From positions 1,240,001 through 1,304,000 of the forward strand of contig CP087990.1 in assembly GCA_021044545.1 (NCBI GenBank): a stretch of 64,000 nucleotides of DNA, written 5' to 3'. The notes beneath the pieces are model-generated. The model saw nothing but the letters and a program-made list of their open reading frames with translations. It made no database searches and was not told where the DNA came from. Positions 35,857 through 44,532 of this stretch are shown here, piece by piece. The translations under genes were made by a program, and so were the position numbers. Positions within the stretch are counted from its first letter, which is position 1. Each line of letters starts with the position of its first letter. The DNA is from Comamonadaceae bacterium M7527 (GTDB lineage Bacteria > Pseudomonadota > Gammaproteobacteria > Burkholderiales > Burkholderiaceae_C).

Positions 35857-36237
35857 TCAGGACGGGGTCTGGTTGCGCAGGGATGCCGTCTCTGAGGCGG
35901 TCTTGGCGTTGTGACAGGGCACGCACAGGCTTTGCAGGTTCGCTCGCTCAAAGCGCTCACCGCCAAGCTTCACCGGAACGATGTGATCGACCACCTTGGC
36001 TGGTTGCAACAAGCCCTTGGCCTGGCACCTGCAGCAAAGCGGGTTATCCCGTAGCACCGCTGCACGCGTGTTGCGCCACCTGGCCGATTGATAGAAGCCC
36101 AGCTCGGTATCGAACCCACGCCGCGCACGCCCGTACTCACGGTGCACTTGGGGCTGGTGATTGCTGCAGTAGCCAGGCACGTTAAGCACCTGCGCACAAC
36201 CCGGATATCTGCATGGAGTAGGCGCACTTCGCGGCAT
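35857..36237 (-). CDS. HNH endonuclease
   Basis: 126 residues. VVDHIVPVKLGGERFERANLQSLCVPCHNAKTASE is the HNH active-site motif. Zinc Cys pairs: CRYPGCAQVLNVPGYC and CCRCQAKG with CVPC. Phage HNH enzymes encoded beside terminase help cut DNA at packaging. The 150 bp between it and terminase are non-coding and could hold the cos site (inference). Confidence 0.88.
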   Translation of the reverse strand: MPRSAPTPCRYPGCAQVLNVPGYCSNHQPQVHREYGRARRGFDTELGFYQSARWRNTRAAVLRDNPLCCRCQAKGLLQPAKVVDHIVPVKLGGERFERANLQSLCVPCHNAKTASETASLRNQTPS

Positions 36238-36343
36238 CTCAATCGGCTTTCAAGGAATAAGCGACAGCTTCAAAAATTGACTTGGCTTCATCTTGATTCA
36301 GAGCGTCAATGCTCCACATCCAATCAACACAAGGAGAAAGCGC

Positions 36344-36547
36344 ATGAAATCAAGCCAAGAAATCGACCAGCTGTTCAACCGCATCGCGAACGAACACCTC
36401 TACATCGAAACCCTGGAGACCCAGCACAGAGACCGGCTGGACTTTCACGAGGTGGCGGTATGGGGCATCAAGTGCGCGCTGGCCGCAGCCTACGCCGCAG
36501 GACTTGCAGAAGCAAAAAAATTACAAGCATCGGAAACTCAATCATGA
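36344..36547 (+). CDS. Small phage protein, DUF6900-like
   Basis: 67 residues from the ATG at 36344 (AAGGAGAAAGCGC). QEIDQLFNRIANEHLYIETLETQHRDRLDFHEVAVWGIKCALAAAYAAG resembles the small family I know as DUF6900; the exact number is from memory. First of five rightward small genes. Confidence 0.65.
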   Translation: MKSSQEIDQLFNRIANEHLYIETLETQHRDRLDFHEVAVWGIKCALAAAYAAGLAEAKKLQASETQS

Positions 36548-36987
36548 AACTCTCAGACACCCAGCGCAGCCTTCTCGAAGCCGCTGCCATCCATCCCGAC
36601 AAACAACTGGCCAACTTCCCGGCCAACCTCAGAGGCGGCGCTCTGGCCAAGGTGATCAACGCATTGCTCAATGCAAAGCTGATCGAGAGCAGCAATCACA
36701 GCCCCGATTTGTTTCAGATCACGACCGATGGCATGCAGGCGATTGGAGCCACGTCTCAAGCCAAACCATCAGCACGCGAAGGCACCAAGCAGGCGGTCTT
36801 GATTGAACTGCTCAAACGCCCAGAAGGCGCCACGCTGCCCCAGATGACCGAGGCCACAGGCTGGCAGGTACACACCGTGCGCGGGGCGATGGCCGGTGCA
36901 CTCAAGAAGAAGCTGGGCTTGGAGATCACCTCGGAAAAGAAGATTGGCACAGACCGCGTCTACCGCATCACCAACCCAACCGTTTAA
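36544..36987 (+). CDS. DUF3489 domain protein
   Basis: 147 residues from the ATG at 36544 (4-bp overlap). A winged-helix C-terminus: REGTKQAVLIELLKRPEGATLPQMTEATGWQVHTVRGAMAGALKKKLGLEITSEKK, the DUF3489 signature. The N-terminal half is a second small helical unit (LSDTQRSLLEAAAIHPDKQLANFP). Likely DNA-binding regulator. Confidence 0.8.
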   Translation: MKLSDTQRSLLEAAAIHPDKQLANFPANLRGGALAKVINALLNAKLIESSNHSPDLFQITTDGMQAIGATSQAKPSAREGTKQAVLIELLKRPEGATLPQMTEATGWQVHTVRGAMAGALKKKLGLEITSEKKIGTDRVYRITNPTV

Positions 36988-36994
36988 GGCTCAC

Positions 36995-37354
36995 ATGAAG
37001 ACCATGACCATCACGATCGAACGCAAGCCCATGACCATCCAATTCGATGGCAAAGACATGGAAGTTGAAGAACTGAGCATCCGCCTCCCCTTTGGACGCA
37101 AGTCCGCAACCATGAGCGAGATCGCGGGCAGCGAGGACTGCAACGTCTACATCACTGAGACCCGCGAAATGGAGCCTGCAGAGTTCGACAACTTCGCTAA
37201 GAACCTGCTCAAGTCTCGCGACTGGCTCAAGGGCAAAGGTGGTTATTACGGTGATGGCAGGCTGTGTGTCGAAGTACACGCGCCAGGTCGCCCTTACCTT
37301 TTTATCGACCCATCTGGATCGGACTATGGTCGCTATGTGGCGCGGCTGGGCTGA
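36995..37354 (+). CDS. Small phage protein of unknown function
   Basis: 119 residues from the ATG at 36995, 7 bp after the previous stop. MTIQFDGKDMEVEELSIRLPFGRKSATMSEIAG, then an acidic helix and KGKGGYYGDGRLCVEVHAPGRPYLFIDPSGSDYGRYVARLG. Not recognised. Confidence 0.55.
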   Translation: MKTMTITIERKPMTIQFDGKDMEVEELSIRLPFGRKSATMSEIAGSEDCNVYITETREMEPAEFDNFAKNLLKSRDWLKGKGGYYGDGRLCVEVHAPGRPYLFIDPSGSDYGRYVARLG

Positions 37355-37452
37355 TCTGTTGGGAACAAGCGACTGATCAAAAAAATTTGATGAATCGCTT
37401 TACTTTGCCCCCAAGTAGAGCGTTCATAGAGGCATCGCAACAAGGAAAGTCC

Positions 37453-37818
37453 ATGCACATCAACAACACACCGACAACACAAAACGAGGCCATGGGCTTT
37501 TGGGGAACGATGGGCGGTCACGCCTGCGTGGCCTGGCCCGTAGCCATACAACAAATTGCCGAGGTCACAGGCGAACCTCTTGAATCGGTCCGGGCATTCC
37601 TGGACAGCAAGCAAGGCAGGCACTTCGCCGATTCGGTCCGAGACGGACTGGCCGCAGGCCTTTCGATCAACGCTGCTGTCTCCCAAGCCATCGCCAAATG
37701 GATGGACTGGAAGATAGGCCGCATCACCTCAAGGGAAACCGGCATTCCAAGGGGCTTGCCCTATTTGATTGGCTTTGTCATCCAAGCACAGATCATCGAA
37801 GACGCCCAGACCGCTTGA
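37453..37818 (+). CDS. Small phage protein of unknown function
   Basis: 121 residues from the ATG at 37453, preceded by AAGGAAAG; ATG at 37390 is a weaker start. AIQQIAEVTGEPLESVRAFLDSKQGRHFADSVRDGLAAGLSINAAVSQAIAKWMDWKIGRITSRETGIPRGLPYLIGFV is a helical domain. Not recognised. Confidence 0.6.
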   Translation: MHINNTPTTQNEAMGFWGTMGGHACVAWPVAIQQIAEVTGEPLESVRAFLDSKQGRHFADSVRDGLAAGLSINAAVSQAIAKWMDWKIGRITSRETGIPRGLPYLIGFVIQAQIIEDAQTA

Positions 37819-37828
37819 GGAGAGCACC

Positions 37829-38035
37829 ATGGCAGCCATTCACACCACACAGCAGACCGAAAGCAACTACGACCGCTTTATCGCCGAACTGACCACGCTC
37901 ACCCGCAAATACGGTGTGGCCATTCAATCGGTCGGTGGCATGTACCTGGCCGACGAGCGCGGTGAGTTTGACAAGCTCACCTACACAGCTGACATCAGCA
38001 GTGGCGACTTGTACCCGAATTTCTCGGGCAACTGA
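37829..38035 (+). CDS. Small phage protein of unknown function
   Basis: 68 residues from the ATG at 37829 (GGAGAGCACC): TTQQTESNYDRFIAELTTLTRKYGVAIQSVGGMYLADERGEFDKLTYTADISSGDLYPNF. Ends 2 bp from the convergent methyltransferase stop. Confidence 0.55.
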   Translation: MAAIHTTQQTESNYDRFIAELTTLTRKYGVAIQSVGGMYLADERGEFDKLTYTADISSGDLYPNFSGN

Positions 38036-38037
38036 GA

Positions 38038-39318
38038 TCAGGCACTAGCCACCGCAGGGGCATCCTGCCCCTGTGCGGTAGCTGCATTGATGGCCAGCTC
38101 ACCGAATTTCACGCCATCGTCCTCGCGCACCGCCTGCTGGCCGGTGTATTCCTCCCAGCGTTTGATGATCACGTCCACGAACTTGGGATCGAGTTCAATG
38201 AGGCGGGCCTGACGCCCGGTCTTCTCACTGGCGATCAGGGTGGTGCCCGAACCCCCAAACAGGTCCAAAACGATGTCCCGGCTCTTGGATGAATTCTTGA
38301 TGGCCCGCTCGACCAACTCGACCGGTTTCATGGTCGGATGCAGGTCGTTGACCCGGGGCTTGTTGTAGTTCCAGATGTCCGACTGGTCCCGGTCCCCGCA
38401 CCAAAAGTGGTCCGAGCCCTGCTTCCAGCCATACAGGATGGGTTCGTACTGGCGCTGGTAATCCGCGCGACCGAGCGTGAAGGTGTTCTTGGACCAGATG
38501 ATGAACGTTGACCATTTGCCCCCTGCCTTGATCCAGGCCTTTTGCAAGGTGTGCAGCTCGGACGAGCTCATGCACACGTAGCAGGCGCCCTTGGTGACCA
38601 GGAGCAGGTTCAGGCAGGCGTCGTACAGGAACTGGAAGAAGCCATCGCCCAAGTCGTCGTTCATGATGCGCCGGTCTTTGCCTCGCATCTTGTCCTTGGC
38701 GCTGTTGCCGTAGTCCACGTTGTAGGGTGGATCGGTAAAGGTCATGTCTGCAAGCTGTCCGCCCATGAGGCGCTCCACATCCGACAGGATCGTTGAGTCG
38801 CCACAAAGGAGGCGGTGGTTGCCGAGAATCCACAAGTCCCCAGGTCTGGAAACAGGATCTACTGGTGCTTCTGGGATTGCATCATCTTCAGTCAAACCAC
38901 CGCCTGACTCGTCGCCATTGAGCAGCTCTTCGAGCTCCTTGTCGGTGAAACCCATCAGGTCCAGATCAAAGTCGGCCGCTTTGAGCTCGGCCAACTCGAG
39001 TTTCAAGAGCTCGTCATCCCAGCCAGCGTTCTCGGCCAACCGGTTGTCGGCCAGGATGTAGGCCTTCTTCTGCTCGGGCGTCAGGTGCCCCAGCTCAATG
39101 ACCGGCACATCCTTGAGACCGAGCTTGCGCGCAGCCATCAAGCGACCGTGGCCAGCAATCAAGCCCTTGGCACCGTCCGTGAGGATCGGGTTGGTCCAGC
39201 CGAACTCGGTGATCGAGGCCGCGATCTGTGCCACCTGGGCATCGCTGTGAGTGCGGGCATTGCGTGCATAAGGGACGAGCGCGTCCACTGGGACCATTCG
39301 GATCTCAGGATGATTCAT
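38038..39318 (-). CDS. ParB-domain DNA methyltransferase
   Basis: 426 residues from MNHPEIRM (435 if the ATG at 39345 is used). The N-terminal ParB-like domain has VPYARNARTHSDAQVAQIAASI and GLIAGHGRLMAARKLG. The C-terminal half is an N6-adenine/N4-cytosine methyltransferase with MTFTDPPYNVDYG (DPPY, about residues 196-199) and LDLFGGSGTTL (SAM site). A common single-protein phage DNA modification enzyme without a partner nuclease, probably protecting phage DNA or tuning replication. Confidence 0.88.
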   Translation of the reverse strand: MNHPEIRMVPVDALVPYARNARTHSDAQVAQIAASITEFGWTNPILTDGAKGLIAGHGRLMAARKLGLKDVPVIELGHLTPEQKKAYILADNRLAENAGWDDELLKLELAELKAADFDLDLMGFTDKELEELLNGDESGGGLTEDDAIPEAPVDPVSRPGDLWILGNHRLLCGDSTILSDVERLMGGQLADMTFTDPPYNVDYGNSAKDKMRGKDRRIMNDDLGDGFFQFLYDACLNLLLVTKGACYVCMSSSELHTLQKAWIKAGGKWSTFIIWSKNTFTLGRADYQRQYEPILYGWKQGSDHFWCGDRDQSDIWNYNKPRVNDLHPTMKPVELVERAIKNSSKSRDIVLDLFGGSGTTLIASEKTGRQARLIELDPKFVDVIIKRWEEYTGQQAVREDDGVKFGELAINAATAQGQDAPAVASA

Positions 39319-39362
39319 GGGGGTGACCAGTAAAATCGACCGCAAAACGAGAATGTTCAGCA

Positions 39363-39584
39363 GTGCAAATCAAAGTAGTTCGCGGGGTTCTGGCCCGCAA
39401 AAGCCCGACTGAGGCCACAGCATCCGGAGCAGGCTTTACGCCGCTGATTGCTGGGACCTACGAAGTGGGATCAGAAATTCATAGCCGTCTGGAAGTTCTC
39501 CGCGAGGGAAAACCGACCGTGTACCTGCCGCTTGAAAAGCTGGCGGAGTACGAGGCAGCAGGAGAAATCGAAGTTCATCGATAG
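39363..39584 (+). CDS. Small hypothetical protein
   Basis: 73 residues from a GTG start: MQIKVVRGVLARKSPTEATASGAGFTPLIAGTYEVGSEIHSRLEVLREGKPTVYLPLEKLAEYEAAGEIEVHR. Compact beta-rich pattern, weak ribosome-binding site, not recognised. Divergent from the methyltransferase. Confidence 0.45.
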   Translation: MQIKVVRGVLARKSPTEATASGAGFTPLIAGTYEVGSEIHSRLEVLREGKPTVYLPLEKLAEYEAAGEIEVHR

Positions 39585-39756
39585 GAGTCGGACAACAGTC
39601 AGTAGACGTCGATGTCATCGACTGTCTTTGACTATTCCTCGACTGTTTCGGGGAAGTTTCGGGGTGTCATCGACTGTGTGTGACTGTCATCACTGTCTCT
39701 GCACTCGTTTGTCCACCGTAGATGAAAATGTAGCTGCAAATCGCTGAAATGTTGCA

Positions 39757-39830
39757 GCGTGTTTTGGCACCAAAAACCGCGCATTCACTTTTCAGATTGA
39801 ATTGCGCCGCGCATTCACGCCAAAACACGC
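39757..39830. repeat. 12-bp inverted repeat enclosing a 12-bp direct repeat
   Basis: GCGTGTTTTGGC (39757-39768) and GCCAAAACACGC (39819-39830) are perfect inverted copies. Inside, CCGCGCATTCAC occurs at 39777-39788 and 39807-39818. Further left, TCATCGACTGT occurs at 39615-39625 and 39667-39677. Placed between two convergent genes; candidate terminator, protein-binding site or replication origin. Confidence 0.5.
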
Positions 39831-39854
39831 TAATTTCCTCTCTGGTTCGAATCC

Positions 39855-40250
39855 TCACAGTTTGGGTTGCGCTGACTGCCTGTTGAGCAGATCCGCCACC
39901 ACCTGCATGTCCCGCTTCCAGCGTCTCCACGCCGTCGTACGGTCACAGGCAAAGCGTTTGCTGATCTCCACCCAGTCAAAGCGCTTGGCCCGCATCCACA
40001 CCAGGTGCCGCTCATCGAGCTCGAGCAACTGCACCCAGCGCATCACTTCGAGCATGCGTTCCACGTCCTGAGGGGACGGGGGCGGTAATCGGTACACCTT
40101 GTGCGGATCCGGGTAGGCATCACTTGGCAGGATCACTATGGGCCAGGTGCTGGCGTAGCCCTGCACCATCACGCGTGGCAGGCGCCTGGCCGTTCTGGCC
40201 GCATCGACAAATCGGTCTGCCACCGTCTCGACTGTCCAGGCTTCAACCAT
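39855..40250 (-). CDS. DUF6362-like phage protein
   Basis: 131 residues from the ATG at 40250 (GGAGGTGGCC). VADRFVDAARTARRLPRVMVQGYASTWP and MRWVQLLELDERHLVWMRAKRFDWVEISKRFACDRTTAWRRWKRDMQVVADLLN: the C-terminal part is a clear HTH. DNA-binding early protein. Confidence 0.7.
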   Translation of the reverse strand: MVEAWTVETVADRFVDAARTARRLPRVMVQGYASTWPIVILPSDAYPDPHKVYRLPPPSPQDVERMLEVMRWVQLLELDERHLVWMRAKRFDWVEISKRFACDRTTAWRRWKRDMQVVADLLNRQSAQPKL

Positions 40251-40467
40251 GGCCACCTCCTGTGGTCTGCACAGGGCGCTGGCCATAAAGTCGCTCGCCA
40301 ATGGAACGGATGAGCTGGCGCTCCAGGAAATCAAGCCGCTCGTCTTCTTCCGAGACGACCAGGATGTGCTGCTCGCGCCACCCCTGGCGCTTGGCCGCCT
40401 CGACGTCCATGGGAGTGGCCTGCATGCGCCCAAGGGGCGATGGGTAACGTGCCGGAGGGATCTTCAT
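40243..40467 (-). CDS. Small phage early protein
   Basis: 74 residues, ATG at 40467 with GGAGGGCAGGT. MDVEAAKRQGWREQHILVVSEEDERLDFLERQLIRSIGERLYGQRP. It overlaps both neighbours by a few bases. Not recognised. Confidence 0.6.
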   Translation of the reverse strand: MKIPPARYPSPLGRMQATPMDVEAAKRQGWREQHILVVSEEDERLDFLERQLIRSIGERLYGQRPVQTTGGGHG

Positions 40468-40664
40468 ACCTGCCCTCCAAACGAAATATTCCGATGCGCC
40501 GCTGGGAAGTCAAAAACGGACTTGTCCGGTTTTGACAATGGGTCTGACGCTTTTGACGGTACAAAACACTCCTTCTCTTTATGCGCGTCTACGCGCCCGC
40601 GTAAAGAACCAATGTAATGACTCGTCAGTTGCGTCAAAGAGCCAATATCTGAAATCTTTTTCAT
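40464..40664 (-). CDS. Small phage early protein
   Basis: 66 residues, ATG at 40664 with AGAGGAAATTTCA. MKKISDIGSLTQLTSHYIGSLRGRVDAHKEKECFVPSK. Not recognised. Follows the primase by 12 bp and overlaps the next gene by 4 bp. Confidence 0.55.
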   Translation of the reverse strand: MKKISDIGSLTQLTSHYIGSLRGRVDAHKEKECFVPSKASDPLSKPDKSVFDFPAAHRNISFGGQV

Positions 40665-40676
40665 TGAAATTTCCTC

Positions 40677-42995
40677 TCAATCATCGTTGTACGGATAGGA
40701 CCGGGCAGGCAAAGAGGTGGGCTGTTTGAGGTCGATCCCCTGATAGCCACGCACGCCCATGGAGTTACGCCACTTGTCAAAACGTCTGGCCAATAAGGCG
40801 TCTGAGAACCGGCGCTGCGTGCCTATGTACTCACCACTGAGTTCGGCCCACTGCTTCCAGTCGTTGAAGAGCGTGGCCGTCAATGCCTTGTGATTGACGC
40901 CCAGATTGCAGCGCTCAGTCATCCACCGCCCCATAGCGTCCTCAGCCTCGAAGTACTCTTCGGTCGCGCTCACCACAGACTTGGGCTGGCTCAGACCTTG
41001 GCTTTGCCAAAGCAGACAGCCCTGGACGGCCCAGGCCATGATTCCGTCGCGCTCAGCCAGCAGCTTTTCGGTCAGGAGCGGATCGCGCTTTTCTGGAGGG
41101 ACCGTGATCGTGAAAGGGATCAGGTGCATGCGGCGGCGCATGGCCTCATCGATGTTGCGGATCGCAGGCTTGTGGTTACCGGCAATCAAGAGCTTGAACT
41201 GCGGTCTGTAGGTAAAGAAGTCCTGGTGCATCAGGCGGGCCGTGATGTCGTCACCACCCGTGATCGCTTTGATCTTGGATTCGTTCCAGCGCCTGCCCTG
41301 CTCTGTCTCAGTTGCCGAAACAAAGCGCGCACCGCGCAGTCCTGCCAGATCGGTGGGGTGCCGGTCCGAGCGCGATTCCATGAAGGTGTCCATGGGAGCG
41401 TTGGCGGCATAGTCGCCCAGCACCGTGGAGATCACGTTCACGAAGACCGACTTGCCGTTTGCACCAGTGCCGTACAAGAAAAACAGTGCGTGGGTGCTGA
41501 TGTCGCCTGTCAGGCAGTAACCCACCACTCGCTGCAGGTAGTCCTGCAACTCGTCATCACCCCCTGTGACGTTGACCAGGAAATTTCGCCAGACCGGGCA
41601 ATCCCCCTGAGGGGTGGCCGTGGTCACTTTGGTCATGCGGCGCTCGCGGTCATGCGGACCACGTGCACCAGTTCGCAGATCCACGATGCCACCAGGCGTG
41701 TTGAGTAGCCAGACGCTTGAGTCCCACTCATCGACCGAGGCACTGTGGCGCGGCTCGGAGCGCACAATGCGCTCGATCGCCGAGATCGTTCCAGAACTGG
41801 CCAAGCGACCTTTGAGCTTGGTGCCATCGGCATGCACTGAAGCTGCCCGGCAAATCAGGCGACACAGGTGCATGACATACAAGGCCTTGTCGATGTTCCA
41901 GCGCACGCCGTTCCATACAAGCCACTTGCTCCATGGTGCGCAGTAGCGCCATTCCTCGGCGAACTGGTGAGAAAAGGCCATGGCCAGCCCATCCTCGTTC
42001 GTGTAGTCGATCCCATCGACCAGCTGCATGGGCGTGTGCGCGTCAATCTGATGCACGACCGGCACGCGCTCGCCCACGGCAAGAAAGCCAGCTATGTCAA
42101 AGCCGTCTTGCACCGCATCGGCCACATCCCAGCCCTCGGGCTTTTCTGCCGGGGGCTGCAAGATGACGCAGGACTTGGCCCCAGCCTGCATGATGGCCTG
42201 CGAAGCATGATCGGCATATTGCCAGCCAGGTTTGTCGCGATCTGGCCAGATCAGGACGTGCTTGCCAGACAGAGGGGACCAGTCGGTTTTCTCAACCGGT
42301 GCGTTGGCGCCGTGCATGGCCGTGGTGGCGCACACACCCAGATCAATCAATGCTTGAGCGCACTTTTCGCCCTCCACCATCACGACCTGCTCAGCCTTGA
42401 GCATGCCCGGCTGGTTGTACAGCGGACGCGGCTCAGGTGGAGCCATCTTGCGGCGGCGCACATCCCATGGCCTGAACTCCTTGCGGCCCGGCTCTGGGTC
42501 GTAGCGGTACACCACGGCGATGAGTTTTCCGCTGGCATCCTGGTAATCCCACTTGGCTGTTGCAGGTCCCAGCTCATCCACTGCAGGGGCTTTGGCTTTG
42601 CTCGCGGCCACCGCGCTGGCGGGCATGGCTGAGACGCGTCCGAGCCAACCTTTAGCCCGTTCGAGCACCTGGGGAAACTGGGCCTGCACATCGAGGTTGT
42701 AGCAGCGGGCGACGAGGTCGAGGATGTCTCCGCCCTCACCCGTGGCGCGGTCGGTCCACAACCCCACCTTAGGACCAGAGAGCAAAAGCTCCAGGCTGTC
42801 GCCCGGCCCTCCCATCACATCGCCCACCAGGTATTTGTTCTGGCGGCGCTTTCCTGAGGGCCAGATATCCAGAGCCAGCAAGGGCAGCTGGTCATTCAAG
42901 GCTGCGCGGATTTCATCCTTCTCTCGGGCAGCGTCAGCACTGTCCCCTGCCACCTTGCGGGTTGGGCCACCGGGGGCATCATTGAAGTCAAGCAT
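40677..42995 (-). CDS. Phage primase/helicase (P4 alpha / D5 type)
   Basis: 772 residues from the ATG at 42995 (GGGAGGTGCAC). N-terminal Toprim-like part: VVMVEGEKCAQALIDLGVCATTAMHGAN and LIWPDRDKPGWQYA. A D5-type helicase follows: LFFLYGTGANGKSVFVNV (Walker A, about residue 508), then ARFVSATETEQGRRWNESKIKAITGGDDITARLMHQDFFTYRPQFKLLIAGNHKP. Unwinds and primes phage DNA. Confidence 0.9.
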   Translation of the reverse strand: MLDFNDAPGGPTRKVAGDSADAAREKDEIRAALNDQLPLLALDIWPSGKRRQNKYLVGDVMGGPGDSLELLLSGPKVGLWTDRATGEGGDILDLVARCYNLDVQAQFPQVLERAKGWLGRVSAMPASAVAASKAKAPAVDELGPATAKWDYQDASGKLIAVVYRYDPEPGRKEFRPWDVRRRKMAPPEPRPLYNQPGMLKAEQVVMVEGEKCAQALIDLGVCATTAMHGANAPVEKTDWSPLSGKHVLIWPDRDKPGWQYADHASQAIMQAGAKSCVILQPPAEKPEGWDVADAVQDGFDIAGFLAVGERVPVVHQIDAHTPMQLVDGIDYTNEDGLAMAFSHQFAEEWRYCAPWSKWLVWNGVRWNIDKALYVMHLCRLICRAASVHADGTKLKGRLASSGTISAIERIVRSEPRHSASVDEWDSSVWLLNTPGGIVDLRTGARGPHDRERRMTKVTTATPQGDCPVWRNFLVNVTGGDDELQDYLQRVVGYCLTGDISTHALFFLYGTGANGKSVFVNVISTVLGDYAANAPMDTFMESRSDRHPTDLAGLRGARFVSATETEQGRRWNESKIKAITGGDDITARLMHQDFFTYRPQFKLLIAGNHKPAIRNIDEAMRRRMHLIPFTITVPPEKRDPLLTEKLLAERDGIMAWAVQGCLLWQSQGLSQPKSVVSATEEYFEAEDAMGRWMTERCNLGVNHKALTATLFNDWKQWAELSGEYIGTQRRFSDALLARRFDKWRNSMGVRGYQGIDLKQPTSLPARSYPYNDD

Positions 42996-43275
42996 GTGCA
43001 CCTCCCTTCTGGGTTGTGCTCGTATGCCCGGCCTGTCGGGCTGCGTACCCAACTTGCCACTTGTGCAACTCCCGGATGCGATAGCGCACCATGCGACTGA
43101 TCAGGTAGAACGGGATCCCCATCTCGGCTCGTTTGCGAGCGTCAATGAAGTAGTACAGGGGAAGATTCAGTGCTGTCGAGGCCTGCTCGGCCGTCACGAA
43201 TGGCTCATCTGTGAAATCGCCGACCGAATGAACTGGCTGCGGCGGTAAAGAAATCGTTGGATTGGTGTTGTTCAT
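42988..43275 (-). CDS. HTH/AlpA-like DNA-binding protein
   Basis: 95 residues. FVTAEQASTALNLPLYYFIDARKRAEMGIPFYLISRMVRYRIRELHKWQ is an excisionase-type winged HTH. Overlaps the primase start by 8 bp. Confidence 0.65.
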   Translation of the reverse strand: MNNTNPTISLPPQPVHSVGDFTDEPFVTAEQASTALNLPLYYFIDARKRAEMGIPFYLISRMVRYRIRELHKWQVGYAARQAGHTSTTQKGGAHA

Positions 43276-43354
43276 GAAAACAGTCTTCCCTGCAGGCGGC
43301 TTTCGCCGCCCGCATCGGTTGGTTTTTGAAAATTGAGTAGACGCTCCGCCGAAC

Positions 43355-43783
43355 TCAGTTCATTGGCGGCGCATCCAGTTGCATGCGAACGGGCGGATAC
43401 TTGCTTCGTTCGTGTTCCTGCACCATGGCCTCGACATAAGTCGTGACCACGGCATTGATCAACGCAAGGGCCTCTTGCTGGGTGTAGCTCGACAGCGCTC
43501 GGTCCATACCGATCTCGCTGGCCGCCTCGCCCAGCGGCTTGAGACACTGCTGCATGGCGGCCAGTTCTGCGTCGGATGGATCAATCACGTCTGCTCCCGT
43601 TGGCAGCTGTCCCTCGCGCTCGAGGTAGCGCACACCAACCGCGTACAGCCGGTGGAAACAGACCTGGCAGCGCAGCGAGCAGAAGATCCAGTCGATGGGG
43701 TACCGCTTGGGGTGCCCCACCTTGAAGCGCAGATCCACATGACCGAAGCCTTTGGCTTGACGGAAACACACCCAGCATTTCAT
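43355..43783 (-). CDS. Zinc-ribbon phage protein (DUF6511-like)
   Basis: 142 residues. MKCWVCFRQAKGFGHVDLRFKVGHPKRYPIDWIFCSLRCQVCFHRLYA has Cys pairs CWVC and CSLRCQVC, a probable zinc site, then a helical C-terminal half. The family number is from memory. ATGA overlap with the upstream gene. Confidence 0.65.
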   Translation of the reverse strand: MKCWVCFRQAKGFGHVDLRFKVGHPKRYPIDWIFCSLRCQVCFHRLYAVGVRYLEREGQLPTGADVIDPSDAELAAMQQCLKPLGEAASEIGMDRALSSYTQQEALALINAVVTTYVEAMVQEHERSKYPPVRMQLDAPPMN

Positions 43784-44478
43784 GCAACCTCGCCATCACT
43801 GCGCCCATGCAGGTCGACCCTGAGCATTACTGGGGCGCGGGGTGTAGCTGGTCCCCGACTGGGGGCTGGCGCCGCTGCTGTGGGAACAGCGGTTGCAGGA
43901 GCACCACCGGAGCCGTGGCCCCCACCCATGCCACCATCGCGTTGCAGCTTGGCCTGCATCAGTTCTGCGTACTCTTTGTGGTCAGGCTCCATCACCAGAC
44001 GGATGATGTTGCGGTACTCGCCCTGGCCATCCTTCTCAATGCCGATCCGGGCTGCGAACTCGGCGCCATCCAGGTCGCCGAAGCTGCGAATTTGACGAGC
44101 ACGCTGTGCTTCGGGTGAGTTGTCATCCGGGTGGATATTGCGCGAGCTGTTGAGTACCGCCTTGATGAAACTGCGCCCCATCTGGCCCCAGGTCGGTCCC
44201 TTGTTGGAATGCAGACCGACATTGCTCCAGATCTTGCGTTTGGCAAACGGGCCTGTGAGCAGCACGAACTCGCAGGACAGAAACACAGCACCGGTTTCGT
44301 CCGACGCCGTGGCATAGCCGCCTGTCCAGCCCTTGCTGGCGTCGTCATAGCCGCCGGGTTTTATGGCCATTCGCACCAGGGCCTGGGTACCTTTGGGGAT
44401 CAGGTTGAACTCGCCTTGCTGGGCATCGGCATCATTGAAATCAGACCAAGCGGCCTGGTGGTAGTTGTCGTTGTTCAT
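43780..44478 (-). CDS. Phage single-strand-binding-like protein
   Basis: 232 residues, ATG at 44478 with AAAGGAGATTTCTCA. NDADAQQGEFNLIPKGTQALVRMAIKPGGYDD is the start of DUF669-like phage replication proteins. The C-terminal tail (MGGGHGSGGAPATAVPTAAAPAPSRGPATP) is low complexity as in SSB-like proteins. Role in recombination or replication inferred. Confidence 0.6.
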   Translation of the reverse strand: MNNDNYHQAAWSDFNDADAQQGEFNLIPKGTQALVRMAIKPGGYDDASKGWTGGYATASDETGAVFLSCEFVLLTGPFAKRKIWSNVGLHSNKGPTWGQMGRSFIKAVLNSSRNIHPDDNSPEAQRARQIRSFGDLDGAEFAARIGIEKDGQGEYRNIIRLVMEPDHKEYAELMQAKLQRDGGMGGGHGSGGAPATAVPTAAAPAPSRGPATPRAPVMLRVDLHGRSDGEVA

Positions 44479-44532
44479 TGAGAAATCTCCTTTAATTGGT
44501 GGTGTTTGGGTGAAGATGAAGGCTTTGGGCGC

